A stretch of DNA of 64,000 bases. It comes from Mogibacterium kristiansenii. Lineage in GTDB: Bacteria; Bacillota; Clostridia; Peptostreptococcales; Anaerovoracaceae. Below are positions 1 through 9,304 of this stretch, piece after piece. How positions within the stretch are numbered: position 1 is the first letter of the stretch; each line of letters opens with the position of its first letter. The position numbers and the translations under genes were made by a program. The stretch is taken from assembly GCF_009695905.1 (NCBI RefSeq), contig NZ_VUNA01000004.1:1-64000 (forward strand), in the 5' to 3' direction. The notes beneath the pieces were generated by a model, which had not been told where the DNA came from, searched no databases, and worked only from the letters and a program-made list of their open reading frames with translations.

Positions 1-172
1 CCTTCCGTATTCGCCATATTTGTACGGTATTTTCGCTTTTTACTCTAATTTTAGCCCCCTACCAGAATTTACTTTTGCAAAGCGGAAAGTTTTTTGGCTG
101 AACTGGAACTTACTTTTTCAATTCACCAAATCCGGGCTAAATGAAGGGAATTTTGACTCAGGATTAACTTAA
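1..172. other. AT-rich stretch with no feature seen
   Basis: I see no convincing reading frame, RNA gene or hairpin here. It may be the 3' flank of a gene outside the window or the edge of the hairpin field that begins near position 173. Confidence 0.4.
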
Positions 173-337
173 ATTAGAGCATAAAGCGTGAAGAAATCGT
201 TAGATTGACGACAGACTACCCGGAACAGAAGGTCTGTCGTCAATTTTTTGTGGGCCGAATGCAAATTAGAGCAGGCGGCATGAGAAGATGATTAGAATTG
301 ACGACGAACGGGGGAAGATGGGGTGTTCGTCGTCAAT
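173..337. repeat. Two 41-nt ATTGACGA palindromes
   Basis: Palindromes lie at 204-244 and 297-337, each exactly 41 nt and 93 bp apart. Both begin ATTGACGAC and end GTCGTCAAT. The stem continues inward with compensating differences: ACAGAC pairs with GTCTGT in the first and GAAC with GTTC in the second. Each is followed by a T-rich run, so each could act as a terminator. An ATTAGAGC or ATTAGAGC-like motif starts 31-32 bp upstream of each (173 and 265). The same element recurs at 61303-62722. Confidence 0.8.
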
Positions 338-366
338 TCTTTCCTTTTGGAATTTCTAATGATGGG

Positions 367-746
367 AAGAGATGCACGAAGGCCGTGAAAGCCCTTCGCG
401 CATCTCTTTTCATCTAAGAGCGGCCCGAGTCTAAGTCGGGCCGCCGGGACAAAATCGGGAAAATGATGCAGGAACGCGGAAAAAAGAGGTTCCTGCATCA
501 TTTTGTTGTGGTCGCCGGGCAGATTAGAGAAAAGATGCCCGGCGGAAATGGCAAGATGTGATGTCGGAATGCTGAAAACAGCTGCTTATGCATCACTTTA
601 TTACCTGATTGAAAGCAAAGTAGAAGAAAAACAGTATAAAAATAATTAGAAGTGATGCATGGTATGGAAAAACGGGTACTCATGCATTAACTCTGAAAGT
701 GGAGTTGATGCATGAGGCGGAAAAACAAGGGCGTCAACATCACTTT
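367..746. repeat. Array of GATGCA-type hairpins with about 94-bp period
   Basis: Inverted repeats with GATGCA or GATG arms lie near 367-408, 462-502, 557-597 and 651-692, with centres 94-95 bp apart. The clearest, 462-502, has a near-perfect stem and is 41 nt long. Shorter GC-rich hairpins sit between some of them: 420-444 (GCGGCCCGA/TCGGGCCGC) and 513-544 (CGCCGGGCA/TGCCCGGCG). A last hairpin spans 696-746. No reading frame here looks coding. Spacing and size match the ATTGACGA elements just upstream although the arm sequence differs. Confidence 0.65.
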
Positions 747-769
747 CTCCCTTTATCTCGCTCGCCGCC

Positions 770-1525
770 GACCCATGTTGGCGCCGCCCCGCCGGCAAAG
801 CCTTGATCCACCGTCGGACCACGCCAACAGGACGCCCCGAATCTCACCCGGCGCCAGCCCATGTTGGCGCCGCCCCGCCGGCAAAGCCTTGATCCACCGT
901 CGGGCCACGCCAACAGGGCGCCCCGAATCCCGCTCGCCGCCGGCCCATGTTGGCGCCGCCCCGCCGGCAAAGCCTTAATCCACCGTCGGGCCACGCCAAC
1001 AGGGCGCCCCGAATCCCGCTCGGCGCCGGCCCATGTTGGCGCCGCCCCGCCGGCAAAGCCTTATCCCACCGTCGGGCCACGCCAACAGGGCGCCCCGAAT
1101 CCCGCTCGCCGCCGGCCCATGTTGGCGCCGCCCCGCCGGCAAAGCCTTGATCCACCGTCGGGCCACGCCAACAGGGCGCCCCGAATCCCGCTCGCCGCCG
1201 GCCCATGTTGGCGCCGCCCCGCCGGCAAAGCCTTAATCCACCGTCGGGCCACGCCAACAGGGCGCCCCGAATCCCGCTCGGCGCCGGCCCATGTTGGCGC
1301 CGCCCCGCCGGCAAAGCCTTATCCCACCGTCGGGCCACGCCAACAGGGCGCCCCGAATCCCGCTCGCCGCCGGCCCATGTTGGCGCCGCCCCGCCGGCAA
1401 AGCCTTGATCCACCGTCGGGCCACGCCAACAGGGCGCCTCAAATCTCACCCGGCGCCGGCCCATGTTGGCGCCGCCCCGCCGACATCCCCTTATCCCACC
1501 GTCGGGGCACGCCAACAGGGCGTGC
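770..1525. repeat. 86-bp tandem repeat, nine copies, GC-rich
   Basis: The motif ATGTTGGCG recurs at 775, 861, 947, 1033, 1119, 1205, 1291, 1377 and 1463, a period of exactly 86 bp. Because 86 is not a multiple of three, the frame changes each unit and open frames here are artefacts of composition. Each unit contains a 54-nt inverted repeat from TGTTGGCG to CGCCAACA with the core GCAAAGCC starting near nt 20. The last copy is diverged, and 1526-1640 continues as a degenerate GC-rich stretch with GAAGGGCCCCT and CGGCGGGCC motifs. Confidence 0.9.
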
Positions 1526-1796
1526 TCTTCCCCCGAAGGGCCCCTCTTCCCGGCGGGCCTGCCCCTCTTCTCCCGAAGGGCCCCTTCTTCCCGGCGGGCC
1601 TTCACCTCTTCCCCGTAGGGCCCCTACCGGCAGGCGGTTCTGCCGCCCCGTTCAAATCGAAATTTAGTAGGAATAGCCGGTTCAAAAGTGAAAAATAAGC
1701 CCTTTCCGGCAATTTCAACCGAAAATTAAAATTGTATCCATAAAAAAATCAAGAGCATTCTGGGGGAAGTATTAATTTTTTGAGTAGCCGGACCGG

Positions 1797-1824
1797 TTGA
1801 ATTATTTATTGAAAGTGTTACAAT
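1797..1824 (+). promoter_or_regulatory. Possible promoter of the first M24 aminopeptidase
   Basis: TTGAAT at 1797-1802 and TACAAT at 1819-1824 are separated by 16 bp. An alternative -10, TATAGA at 1835, fits less well. The predicted leader is about 60 nt. No other promoter-like site is obvious in 1640-1892. Confidence 0.4.
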
Positions 1825-1892
1825 TTTGACTAGGTATAGAACACGGTCTATGCTCCGGAGTTCTACCGCGTGTTATTAAGGAGGGAAACAAA

Positions 1893-3683
1893 ATGACAGA
1901 AGTTGCAAAGCGCATTGAACAGCTTCGCAAGCTGATGGCAGAGCAGAACATCGACGCATATGTCGTTCCGACTGCAGACTTCCATCAGAGCGAGTATGTT
2001 GGCGAACATTTCAAAGCCAGACAGTTCATTACCGGTTTCAGTGGATCCTATGGAACAGCTGTTATCGCACAGAACGATGCCGGTCTGTGGACGGATGGAA
2101 GATACTTCACCCAGGCACTGACCGAACTGGAAGGCAGCGGCGTCCGTCTGATGAAGATGTTCGTTGATGACACTCCATCCACTACCGAGTGGCTGGCAGA
2201 ACAGATTCCGGAAGGCGGCAAGGTTGCCTTCGACGGCCGTGTGCTCTCCATGGGCGAAGGTCAGGAATACGAAGAAGTTCTGGGATCAAAGAACATCACC
2301 ATCGAGTACGAAGTAGATCTGATCGATCAGATTTGGAGCGACCGTCCGGAACAGTCCAAGAAGCCATGCTTCTTCCTGGAAGACAAGTACACCGGCGAGA
2401 ACGTTGCATCCAAACTGGCAAGAGTTCGGGCAAAGATGGCAGAATGCGGTGCTACCGTACACCTGATTGCATCTCTGGATGACAATGCCTGGTTGCTGAA
2501 CTTCCGTGGTGACGATATTGACTTCTTCCCACTGGTTCTGGATTATGTAATCGTTGGCAAAGACGATGCACACCTGTACATCGACGAGAGCAAACTGAAC
2601 GACAGAATCCGTGAAGAACTGGCGAAGAACAACGTTCAGATTCACCCATATAATGACATCTACGAAGATGCCAAGAAGATTGGTAAAGACGAAGTCGCTC
2701 TCATCGACCCGATGAAGATGAACTACGCACTTTACAAGAGCCTGCCATGCAAGGTGGTAGAAGGTGCCAACCCAACCATCCTGATGAAGGCCATGAAGAA
2801 CGAAGTGGAAATCGCAAACATCCGGAAAGCAGAGCTGAAGGACAGCGTTGCCCTCACCAAGTTCATGTACTGGATTAAAAAGAATTACGACAAGATGGAG
2901 ATCACCGAGTTGTCCGCATCCGATAAGCTGACATCCCTCCGCGCTGAACAGGAAGGATACATTCGGGATTCCTTCGAACCTCTGCAGGCATTTGGTGCAC
3001 ACGCAGCAATGATGCACTACTCCCCGACAGAGGAGTCCGATGTTCCGCTGAAAGAAGGCGGCATGCTGCTGACCGATACCGGCGGCGGCTACTATGAAGG
3101 TTCCACCGATATCACCCGTACCACCGTTCTGGGCCATATCACACCGGAGCTGAAGAAATACTACACCGCAGTATACAGAGCAATGCAGCACTTGAGCGTG
3201 GCAAACTTCCTGTACGGAAACCACGGCTGGTCCCTGGATGTACTGGCAAGACAGCCAATCTGGGATCTGAACAAGGACTTCCAGTGCGGAACCGGACATG
3301 GATTCGGTTATCTGGGCAGCATTCACGAACCGCCAACCGGATTCCGCTGGTACATCGTTCCGTCCAAGAATGAGCATCACCAGTTCGAAGAAGGCATGGT
3401 TATAACCAATGAGCCGGGAATCTACGAAGAAGGCGACTTCGGTATCCGTATCGAGAACAACCTGCTCACCGTAAAGGGCGAGAAGAACAAGTACGGTCAG
3501 TTCATGCACTTCGAGACACTGAACTTCGTACCGATTGACCTGGACGGTATCGATCCGGAAGAGCTGACACGCTCCGAGAGAGAATGGCTCAACGATTACC
3601 ACAAGGATTGCTACGAGAAGGTTAGCCCATTCCTCACCGACGAAGAGAAGGAATGGCTCAAGGAGTACACCAGAGCCATCTAG
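1893..3683 (+). CDS. Xaa-Pro aminopeptidase, M24B family, three-domain type
   Basis: A cytoplasmic dinuclear-metal peptidase that should remove N-terminal residues preceding proline. At 596 aa it matches the long three-domain form (two creatinase-type N-terminal domains, about residues 5-310, then the pita-bread catalytic domain) rather than the roughly 360-aa short form. The five metal ligands can be placed at Asp395, Asp406, His469, Glu507 and Glu521. The start follows AAGGAGGGA with good spacing and there is no signal peptide. Two shorter M24 paralogues lie at 3900 and 36416, and proline iminopeptidase follows at 5111, so this is part of a proline-peptide degradation set. Natural substrates cannot be read from sequence. 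Confidence 0.93.
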   Translation: MTEVAKRIEQLRKLMAEQNIDAYVVPTADFHQSEYVGEHFKARQFITGFSGSYGTAVIAQNDAGLWTDGRYFTQALTELEGSGVRLMKMFVDDTPSTTEWLAEQIPEGGKVAFDGRVLSMGEGQEYEEVLGSKNITIEYEVDLIDQIWSDRPEQSKKPCFFLEDKYTGENVASKLARVRAKMAECGATVHLIASLDDNAWLLNFRGDDIDFFPLVLDYVIVGKDDAHLYIDESKLNDRIREELAKNNVQIHPYNDIYEDAKKIGKDEVALIDPMKMNYALYKSLPCKVVEGANPTILMKAMKNEVEIANIRKAELKDSVALTKFMYWIKKNYDKMEITELSASDKLTSLRAEQEGYIRDSFEPLQAFGAHAAMMHYSPTEESDVPLKEGGMLLTDTGGGYYEGSTDITRTTVLGHITPELKKYYTAVYRAMQHLSVANFLYGNHGWSLDVLARQPIWDLNKDFQCGTGHGFGYLGSIHEPPTGFRWYIVPSKNEHHQFEEGMVITNEPGIYEEGDFGIRIENNLLTVKGEKNKYGQFMHFETLNFVPIDLDGIDPEELTRSEREWLNDYHKDCYEKVSPFLTDEEKEWLKEYTRAI

Positions 3684-3697
3684 TTAGAAATCCAACA

Positions 3698-3733
3698 CTC
3701 TCGGCGAACGAGAGACCGGTGCAGCTCTGCACC
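3698..3733. other. Two short hairpins after the aminopeptidase gene
   Basis: CTCTCG/CGAGAG (3698-3714) and GGTGCAG/CTGCACC (3718-3733) form adjacent stem-loops. Neither is followed by a T-run, so intrinsic termination is uncertain. Confidence 0.4.
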
Positions 3734-3830
3734 GCCGGACCACTGGGACACTTGGAATTTAGAAAATAATTATTTTATAAAAAGAAAGTATATAATAACT
3801 GTAGATTCTCTATCAAAGTGCCGGCGGTCG

Positions 3831-3839
3831 TGCTATAAT
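3831..3839 (+). promoter_or_regulatory. Extended -10 promoter of the second M24 peptidase
   Basis: TGCTATAAT at 3831-3839 is an extended -10 element (TGN then TATAAT), which may explain the lack of a clear -35. The start codon lies about 60 bp downstream. Confidence 0.55.
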
Positions 3840-3899
3840 GATTTGTGGATGTTGTTTTCGGAACAATCCGGAAAGATTTAAGAAATGGAGGATTACATC

Positions 3900-4994
3900 A
3901 TGTTGAAAAAAGATCGTTTGGAGAGAACCATTGCCAAGATGAAGGAAAAAGACATCCCTCAGATGCTCGTTTCCGACCAGTACGCACTGTACTACCTGCT
4001 GGACAAGACATTTGTTTTCGGCGAAAGAATGGGTGCGCTGTACATCAATGTTGACGGTACCGTTCACTTCGTACTGAACAAGCTGTTCCCACAGGTGGAA
4101 GACCTTGGCGTGGAGATTACCTATTACGATGACGTGGAGGACGGCGTAGAGATTCTGTCCCGTTTCGTCGACAAAGAGAAGACAATGGGTATCGACAAGA
4201 CTTGGCCGGCAAGATTCGTTCTGAGACTTCAGGAACTGGGCGCAGGCAGCTCCTTCGTAAACAACGCATGCGTAATTGATAAAGTTAGACAGGTTAAGGG
4301 TGAAGATGAGCACAAGATCATGAAGGAATCCGCTCTGAAGATCGATCAGGTTATGGATAAACTGATTCCATGGGTTGCAAAGGGCCTCACTGAAATCGAG
4401 CTGAACCAGAAGACTGCAGAACTGTGCAAGGAAGTTGGTTTTAGCGGCATGTCCTTCGACCCAATCACTGCATACGGTAAGGGCGGCGCAGATCCGCACC
4501 ATATCACCGACAATAGCAAGGGTAAGCACGGCGACTCCGTTGTCCTGGACATCGGCGGAATGTGGAAGGGTTATGCTTCCGACATCACCAGAACCGTATT
4601 CATCGGCGAAGTAAGCGAGAGACAGAAGCAGATTTACAACATCGTTCTGGAAGCCAACAAGAGAGGTATTGCAGCAGCAAAGCCGGGCAACAAGATGAGC
4701 GACGTAGATAAGGCTGCAAGAGATTACATCACCGAGCAGGGCTTTGGTGAATACTTCACACACAGAACAGGTCACTCCATCGGTCTGGAAGACCACGAGG
4801 TTGGTGACGTATCCCTGGCGAACGACGAAATCATCGTACCGGGACAGTGCTTCTCCGTTGAGCCGGGAATCTATCTCTATGACGAGGGCATCGGCGTAAG
4901 AATCGAGGACATCCTGTACATCACCGAAGATGGCTGCGAAGTGCTCAACGAGTATCCGAAGGATGAAATCATCGTTGTTCCGGACGGAGAATAA
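3900..4994 (+). CDS. M24 family metallopeptidase (Xaa-Pro peptidase type)
   Basis: A two-domain member of 364 aa: a creatinase-type N-terminal domain (about 1-130) and a pita-bread catalytic domain (about 135-360). Ligands appear as Asp217, Asp228, His292, Glu321 and Glu336, so the dinuclear metal site is intact. I chose ATG 3900 because GGAGG lies 8-10 bp upstream; the in-frame ATG at 3885 overlaps that ribosome-binding site. It should cleave X-Pro bonds in the cytoplasm; aminopeptidase and dipeptidase activity cannot be told apart here. Its own promoter and a 200-bp gap suggest separate transcription from the gene before it. Confidence 0.9.
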   Translation: MLKKDRLERTIAKMKEKDIPQMLVSDQYALYYLLDKTFVFGERMGALYINVDGTVHFVLNKLFPQVEDLGVEITYYDDVEDGVEILSRFVDKEKTMGIDKTWPARFVLRLQELGAGSSFVNNACVIDKVRQVKGEDEHKIMKESALKIDQVMDKLIPWVAKGLTEIELNQKTAELCKEVGFSGMSFDPITAYGKGGADPHHITDNSKGKHGDSVVLDIGGMWKGYASDITRTVFIGEVSERQKQIYNIVLEANKRGIAAAKPGNKMSDVDKAARDYITEQGFGEYFTHRTGHSIGLEDHEVGDVSLANDEIIVPGQCFSVEPGIYLYDEGIGVRIEDILYITEDGCEVLNEYPKDEIIVVPDGE

Positions 4995-5058
4995 TTGTTC
5001 ATAAAACAAAGTTCGCCTCGGCAGACACTTCCGAGGGAATAAAACGGAAATGATAAGG

Positions 5059-5091
5059 GTGCCGCGGTCTGCGGGCTGCGGCATTTGTTTT
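5059..5091 (+). terminator. Possible terminator after the second M24 gene
   Basis: GCCGC (5061) pairs with GCGGC (5078) around a GC-rich loop, followed by ATTTGTTTT. The stem is short and the T-run interrupted. Confidence 0.4.
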
Positions 5092-5110
5092 ACAAAGGAG
5101 AGTTAAAAAA

Positions 5111-6001
5111 ATGGCAAAGATTACAGAAGGTTACATGCCGTTCAGAGGTTATCAGACGTATTACAGAATCGTTGGTGAGCAGAAGGACAACGGAAAGGCT
5201 CCGCTGATCTGCCTGCACGGTGGTCCGGGATCCACCCACAACTACTTCGAAGTACTGGACAACGTAGCAGACGATGATGATCGTATGATCGTAATGTACG
5301 ACCAGCTTGGCTGCGGAAATTCTTACCTGGACGGACATCCTGAAATGTGGACACAGGATTTGTGGCTGGACGAGCTGGATGCTCTGAGAGAGCATCTGGG
5401 TCTGGATAAGTGTCACATCATCGGTCAGTCTTGGGGTGGTATGATGCAGATTGCATACGCAATTGAGCGTGGTGCAAAGGGCGTAAAATCCTTCATCATC
5501 TCCTCCGGTCACCCAAGCAGCAGCCTGTGGGCAAAGGAAGGTATGAGAAGAATTAAGATGATGGATGAGGCAGATCAGAAAGCCATCAACCACGCACTGG
5601 AAACCGAAGACTTCACCGGCGAAGATTATCTGAAGGCAGTAGATCACTATATGGACAGATACTGCACATACTGGAGAGAAGATCTTCCGGAGTGCTGCAC
5701 CAGAGCAAAGAAGAGCGGCGGCGAAGCATATCTGTATGGATGGGGCCCGAACGAATTCGTACCGTCCGGTACACTGAGAGACTTCGAGTATATCGACAGA
5801 CTGCCTGAAATCGAAGTACCGTCCCTGATCATGAGCGGTATCTCCGATCTGTGTTCCCCGCTGGTTGCAAAGACCATGGCAGACGGAATCCAGCACACCA
5901 AGTGGATTCTCTGGGAAAATGCAAGACACACCACATTCGTAGACAGACACGATGATTACTGCGTTGAGCTGATCAAGTGGATGAACGAATACGACAAATA
6001 A
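5111..6001 (+). CDS. pip: Proline iminopeptidase (S33, alpha/beta hydrolase)
   Basis: This 296-aa enzyme should release N-terminal proline from peptides, complementing the adjacent Xaa-Pro peptidases. It has the family's oxyanion motif HGGPG near residue 36, the nucleophile elbow GQSWGG with Ser107, a catalytic Asp near 246 (SGISDLCSP) and His273 (ARHTTF). Length is normal and no signal peptide is seen. The start follows AAAGGAGAG. With M24 peptidases upstream, the cell appears able to take proline-rich peptides down to free amino acids. Confidence 0.92.
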   Translation: MAKITEGYMPFRGYQTYYRIVGEQKDNGKAPLICLHGGPGSTHNYFEVLDNVADDDDRMIVMYDQLGCGNSYLDGHPEMWTQDLWLDELDALREHLGLDKCHIIGQSWGGMMQIAYAIERGAKGVKSFIISSGHPSSSLWAKEGMRRIKMMDEADQKAINHALETEDFTGEDYLKAVDHYMDRYCTYWREDLPECCTRAKKSGGEAYLYGWGPNEFVPSGTLRDFEYIDRLPEIEVPSLIMSGISDLCSPLVAKTMADGIQHTKWILWENARHTTFVDRHDDYCVELIKWMNEYDK

Positions 6002-6035
6002 GAACTGACAGCACATCTGTGCTTTAATCGATTTT

Positions 6036-6073
6036 AATCCGGACACGATCGAAAGATGCCGTGTCCGGATTGC
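6036..6073 (+). terminator. Hairpin after pip
   Basis: An 11-bp perfect stem (AATCCGGACAC with GTGTCCGGATT) encloses a 13-nt loop. Only a short T-containing tail follows, so it may be a weak terminator. A smaller hairpin (AGCACATCTGTGCT) precedes it at 6010-6023. Confidence 0.5.
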
Positions 6074-6121
6074 TCTATAAAAAAACAGACCGGGTGAAAG
6101 CCCCGTGTCGGGAGGTGTACG

Positions 6122-7078
6122 ATGTTACATGAAGTAAGTTTTAAATCCTTTAATGAGAGAGATGATGTGCAAGGCTGGATTTACGTTCCGGCAACAGAGC
6201 CATGCGGAATCATTCAGCTGGTGCACGGCTTCGGAGAGCATTCCAGAAGATATTTCCATATGATCGTGAATTTTATGGAGGCCGGCTATATCGTCGCGGC
6301 CGATGATCACGTAGGTCACGGCAAAACCGCCATGGTGAACGACACCTGGGGCGATTGGGGCGACAAGGGTTTCCGCACCATGATGGAGGACGAGCACACG
6401 CTCACCACCCTGGTCAAGGAAATGTATCCGAATCTTCCGTACTTCATGTTCGGCCACAGTATGGGTTCCTTCATCGCGCGAGATTACATCACCAAATACG
6501 GCGATGAACTTACCGGCGTAACCCTTTGCGGCACCAGCGGCGTATTCCCGCACGTAGAAGAAGGAATCGATCTCCTGGAAAAAGAAGTGGCAGCCGGTCA
6601 CGGAGAGGATCCGGCCACCGAAGCACCGAATGTGGTGATGGGCTGGATGTTCGACCGCTGCGATGAAGAGATTAAACTGGGCAACGAGTGGATTTGCACA
6701 GATCCTTGCGTTCAGTACGACCACGCCCACGACCCGTTTGACGCTTTCACAAAGCCGACCACCAATCGGTCCTTCCTCTACTTCTGTCAGATGATTACCG
6801 CCATTACCGGAGCGGATTGGGCGAAAAATGTTCCGACAGAACTCCCAATCTTCAATATTGCCGGCGACCAGGACCCGGTGGGGCAGTATGGCGAAGGAGT
6901 GTATCAGGTATCCAATTGGCTGACGGAAAGCGGACATGCCGTAGAGACGAAGCTGTATCCGGGTTACCGCCACGAAATCCACAACTACGAAGATCTGAAG
7001 GATGAAGTGGTAGAAGACATTATTTGCTTCTTCGACGCTCAACTGGATTTTGATGACGACGATGACGATGAGGAATAA
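6122..7078 (+). CDS. Alpha/beta hydrolase, monoacylglycerol lipase/lysophospholipase-like
   Basis: This 318-aa hydrolase resembles the serine aminopeptidase S33/monoglyceride lipase group. It has an HGFGEHSRR motif near residue 35, the nucleophile motif GHSMGS with Ser113, an acidic residue in GDQDP near 249-251 and a C-terminal His284 (GYRHEIHN). There is no signal peptide, so it should be cytoplasmic. The C-terminus is an unusual run of about ten Asp/Glu residues. The substrate is probably a monoacylglycerol, lysolipid or related ester. The next gene begins 5 bp later and is likely co-transcribed. Confidence 0.85.
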   Translation: MLHEVSFKSFNERDDVQGWIYVPATEPCGIIQLVHGFGEHSRRYFHMIVNFMEAGYIVAADDHVGHGKTAMVNDTWGDWGDKGFRTMMEDEHTLTTLVKEMYPNLPYFMFGHSMGSFIARDYITKYGDELTGVTLCGTSGVFPHVEEGIDLLEKEVAAGHGEDPATEAPNVVMGWMFDRCDEEIKLGNEWICTDPCVQYDHAHDPFDAFTKPTTNRSFLYFCQMITAITGADWAKNVPTELPIFNIAGDQDPVGQYGEGVYQVSNWLTESGHAVETKLYPGYRHEIHNYEDLKDEVVEDIICFFDAQLDFDDDDDDEE

Positions 7079-7083
7079 TAGAA

Positions 7084-7617
7084 TTGATTAAATCCACAAT
7101 TAGGAAGCGCACCTATCGCGCAATATATCGGTTACTGGACCGGGTATCTCCGGTGGATTACGACTGCGGCACCCTTTGCGGTGCCGCATGTTGTATGGTG
7201 GAATCGGAGCCGGATATGGAAATGGGCATCTACCTGCTGCCGGGGGAGGACAAAATCCACCGCCGGGAAGGCGAGGGCTATCGGTGGACGGAAGAATCCA
7301 CAGAAGAGTTCGAATTCCCGGAATCCTGGAAGGGGAAGGTGTTCTTTTTGCACTGCATGAATCCCCCGCACTGCCAAAGAGCGCTGCGGCCCATTCAGTG
7401 CCGGACATTTCCGCTGCTGCCCCATTTGACGGAGGAGGGCGAGCTCATCATGATTTATGATGATACGGAGGTACCGTACGCCTGTCCGCTGATTGAAGAG
7501 ACCCTTCCGCTGAATGATGATTTTGTGAAGGCCACCACTACGGTGTGGCGGCATCTGATTCGAGACCCACTGATTTACGACCTGGTAAAAGCAGATTCGG
7601 AGGACCGCTACGAATAG
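7084..7617 (+). CDS. Cys-rich putative metal-chelating protein, YkgJ-like
   Basis: A 177-aa soluble protein whose N-terminal part has a dense cysteine cluster, CGTLCGAACC near residues 22-31. Further cysteines follow in HCMNPPHCQRALRPIQCRTFP (near 96-115). Such spacing is typical of the YkgJ/zinc- or iron-chelating family, whose function is poorly defined. The start is a TTG; no in-frame ATG precedes the first cysteine cluster, and a GAGG lies about 12 bp upstream. It follows the hydrolase gene by 5 bp. Confidence 0.65.
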   Translation: MIKSTIRKRTYRAIYRLLDRVSPVDYDCGTLCGAACCMVESEPDMEMGIYLLPGEDKIHRREGEGYRWTEESTEEFEFPESWKGKVFFLHCMNPPHCQRALRPIQCRTFPLLPHLTEEGELIMIYDDTEVPYACPLIEETLPLNDDFVKATTTVWRHLIRDPLIYDLVKADSEDRYE

Positions 7618-7702
7618 CCCACCGTGCGGAATGGAGGGTATCGGTAGAATATAGGAATAGCGGAAAGAATATTTTTACAAAACGAACACATAACATCGGG
7701 CG

Positions 7703-7845
7703 ACATGAAAAAAAGTGCTATACCCATAGGAATAATTCGTTTTTCAAGGAATTGTGAATATGTTAACATCTGTACCGTAAGGAAAGAGTGCTTTAGGTAC
7801 ATCCCCGGAGAAGCGGGGATGAAAAGTATGAGAGGTATTGAAATT
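7703..7845 (+). promoter_or_regulatory. Leader of brnQ copy 1 with shared motif and hairpin
   Basis: The 17-bp sequence ACATGAAAAAAAGTGCT at 7703-7719 recurs exactly at 10253-10269 upstream of the second brnQ. In both it is followed within about 20 bp by a GAAT(N)TTC-like stretch and a T-run. Here a hairpin, CATCCCC/GGGGATG at 7800-7821, sits just before the ribosome-binding site. A regulator site or RNA element is possible; no known riboswitch was recognised. Confidence 0.45.
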
Positions 7846-9174
7846 ATGGAACAGAATGGTAAGACAAGAAGCAAGCGTTCCGCCATTATCATCATGGGTC
7901 TGGCGCTGTTTGCAACACAGTTCGGTGCCGGAAATCTGATTTTCCCGCCGTTCCTGGGAAGAGACACCGGTTCTTCCTGGTTCGTTGGATTCATCGGCTT
8001 CTTTCTGATGGACGTTGGTCTGGCGGTAGCAGCGATTATTGCAACCGTATCCAACAAGAAGGGCGGCGTTGACGGCGTTATGGGAAAAATGGGCCGTATC
8101 CCGGGAAAAGCGATGGTAACCGCTATCATCATCTGCCTGGGACCGCTGATCGCAATTCCGCGTACAGCAGCAACCACCTATGAAATGGGCGTTAAGCTGC
8201 TGATTCCGGGACTTCCGCAGTGGGCATTCGGTGCTATTTTCTACGGAATCGCACTGCTTCTGGTAATCCGCCCGACAAAAGTAGTAGATATTATCGGAAA
8301 CTATCTCACACCGATTCTGCTGGCAGTAATGGTACTGCTGATCGTGATCGGTATCGTGAATCCGATCGACGAGGCCGCAATCTTGGCAAACGCATCCCCG
8401 ATGCACGACGGTATCGTAAACGGATACCAGACATTGGACGGTATCGGCGGCGTTCCGCAGACACTGATGATGATTACTGCGGCATGTGCTTACGGATATA
8501 CCACAAAGGATGAAATTCGTCAGACTGTCAGCGGTTCTGCAGTGATTTCCGGAACTTTACTGGCTCTGGTATACGGCGGACTGACCTATCTGGGTTCCAC
8601 CATTTCCGGTATCGCAGAATATAAGAATTTGGAACAGGCTCCGCTGCTGATGGCAATCACCAACAAACTGCTGGGCAGCTATGGCGTAATCGCGCTGACC
8701 ATCATCGTACTGATGGCTTGCTTGACCACCGCAATCGGACTTTCCGCAGTAGTAGGTGATTACTTCAAGGATCTCACCGACGGAAAGATGCAGTATAAGC
8801 ACACCGTTGTCGCAGTTATTGTATTCAGCTATATTCTCTCCAACTTCGGACTGAGCAACATCATCGCGCTGGCAGGACCGATCCTGTCCATCCTGTATCC
8901 GCCGTTGATCGTTCTGGTAGTAATGACGCTGCTGGAGAAGGTGGTAAAGAACGATATGGCTGCATGCGTGGGTGCATATGTATCCCTGCTGGCCAGCCTG
9001 GCGGGAACCCTGCCGATGGGCGCAATCTCCGACATGGCTGCAAAGCTGCCGTTCGCGGCAGATGGTCTGGGCTGGATTTTTCCGGCTGTAATCGGATGCG
9101 TGGTAGGCGCATTCCTTCCGAAGCCGCAGAGCAAGAAGGTTGAAAATCTGAAGGCAAATGTGAATCTCGACTAA
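7846..9174 (+). CDS. brnQ: BrnQ branched-chain amino acid:cation symporter, copy 1
   Basis: A 442-aa, about 12-helix carrier of the LIVCS family importing leucine, isoleucine and valine with Na+ or H+. The N-terminal signature FGAGNLIFPPFLGR (about residues 24-37) is typical. I start at ATG 7846, which follows AGAGGT by 9 bp and aligns with the second copy; the open frame continues upstream to 7705 through the leader without a ribosome-binding site. Its paralogue at 10362 is closely similar. A LysR gene between them suggests linked control, and the pair fits an amino-acid-fermenting lifestyle. Confidence 0.9.
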   Translation: MEQNGKTRSKRSAIIIMGLALFATQFGAGNLIFPPFLGRDTGSSWFVGFIGFFLMDVGLAVAAIIATVSNKKGGVDGVMGKMGRIPGKAMVTAIIICLGPLIAIPRTAATTYEMGVKLLIPGLPQWAFGAIFYGIALLLVIRPTKVVDIIGNYLTPILLAVMVLLIVIGIVNPIDEAAILANASPMHDGIVNGYQTLDGIGGVPQTLMMITAACAYGYTTKDEIRQTVSGSAVISGTLLALVYGGLTYLGSTISGIAEYKNLEQAPLLMAITNKLLGSYGVIALTIIVLMACLTTAIGLSAVVGDYFKDLTDGKMQYKHTVVAVIVFSYILSNFGLSNIIALAGPILSILYPPLIVLVVMTLLEKVVKNDMAACVGAYVSLLASLAGTLPMGAISDMAAKLPFAADGLGWIFPAVIGCVVGAFLPKPQSKKVENLKANVNLD

Positions 9175-9251
9175 AAGTTTATAAAAAGAGTTTTTCCTCG
9201 GCCATTGACGAACCCGATTTCCGGTCCCCCCGGAAATGGATGCAAAACGAA

Positions 9252-9294
9252 AAGGCAGGCACTTCACGAAAGTGGAGCGCCTGCCGGTTTTTTT
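9252..9294 (+). terminator. Terminator of brnQ copy 1
   Basis: GGCAGGC pairs with GCCTGCC, with an inner CTT/AAG stem, followed by eight T residues (9287-9294). Confidence 0.85.
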
Positions 9295-9304
9295 ATGAGA
9301 TGAA

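Noticed and set aside
204-746. Integron attC sites
   Set aside because: Arms do not match the RYYYAAC/GTTRRRY core, no integrase is visible, and no gene cassettes lie between the palindromes.
844-1605. Long open frames on both strands through the 86-bp repeats
   Set aside because: The 86-bp period changes frame each unit, both strands are open because of GC bias, and no ribosome-binding site precedes any start.
2286-3602. 438-aa minus-strand open frame opposite the first aminopeptidase
   Set aside because: It is a mirror of a clear M24 gene, has no recognisable domain and no ribosome-binding site.
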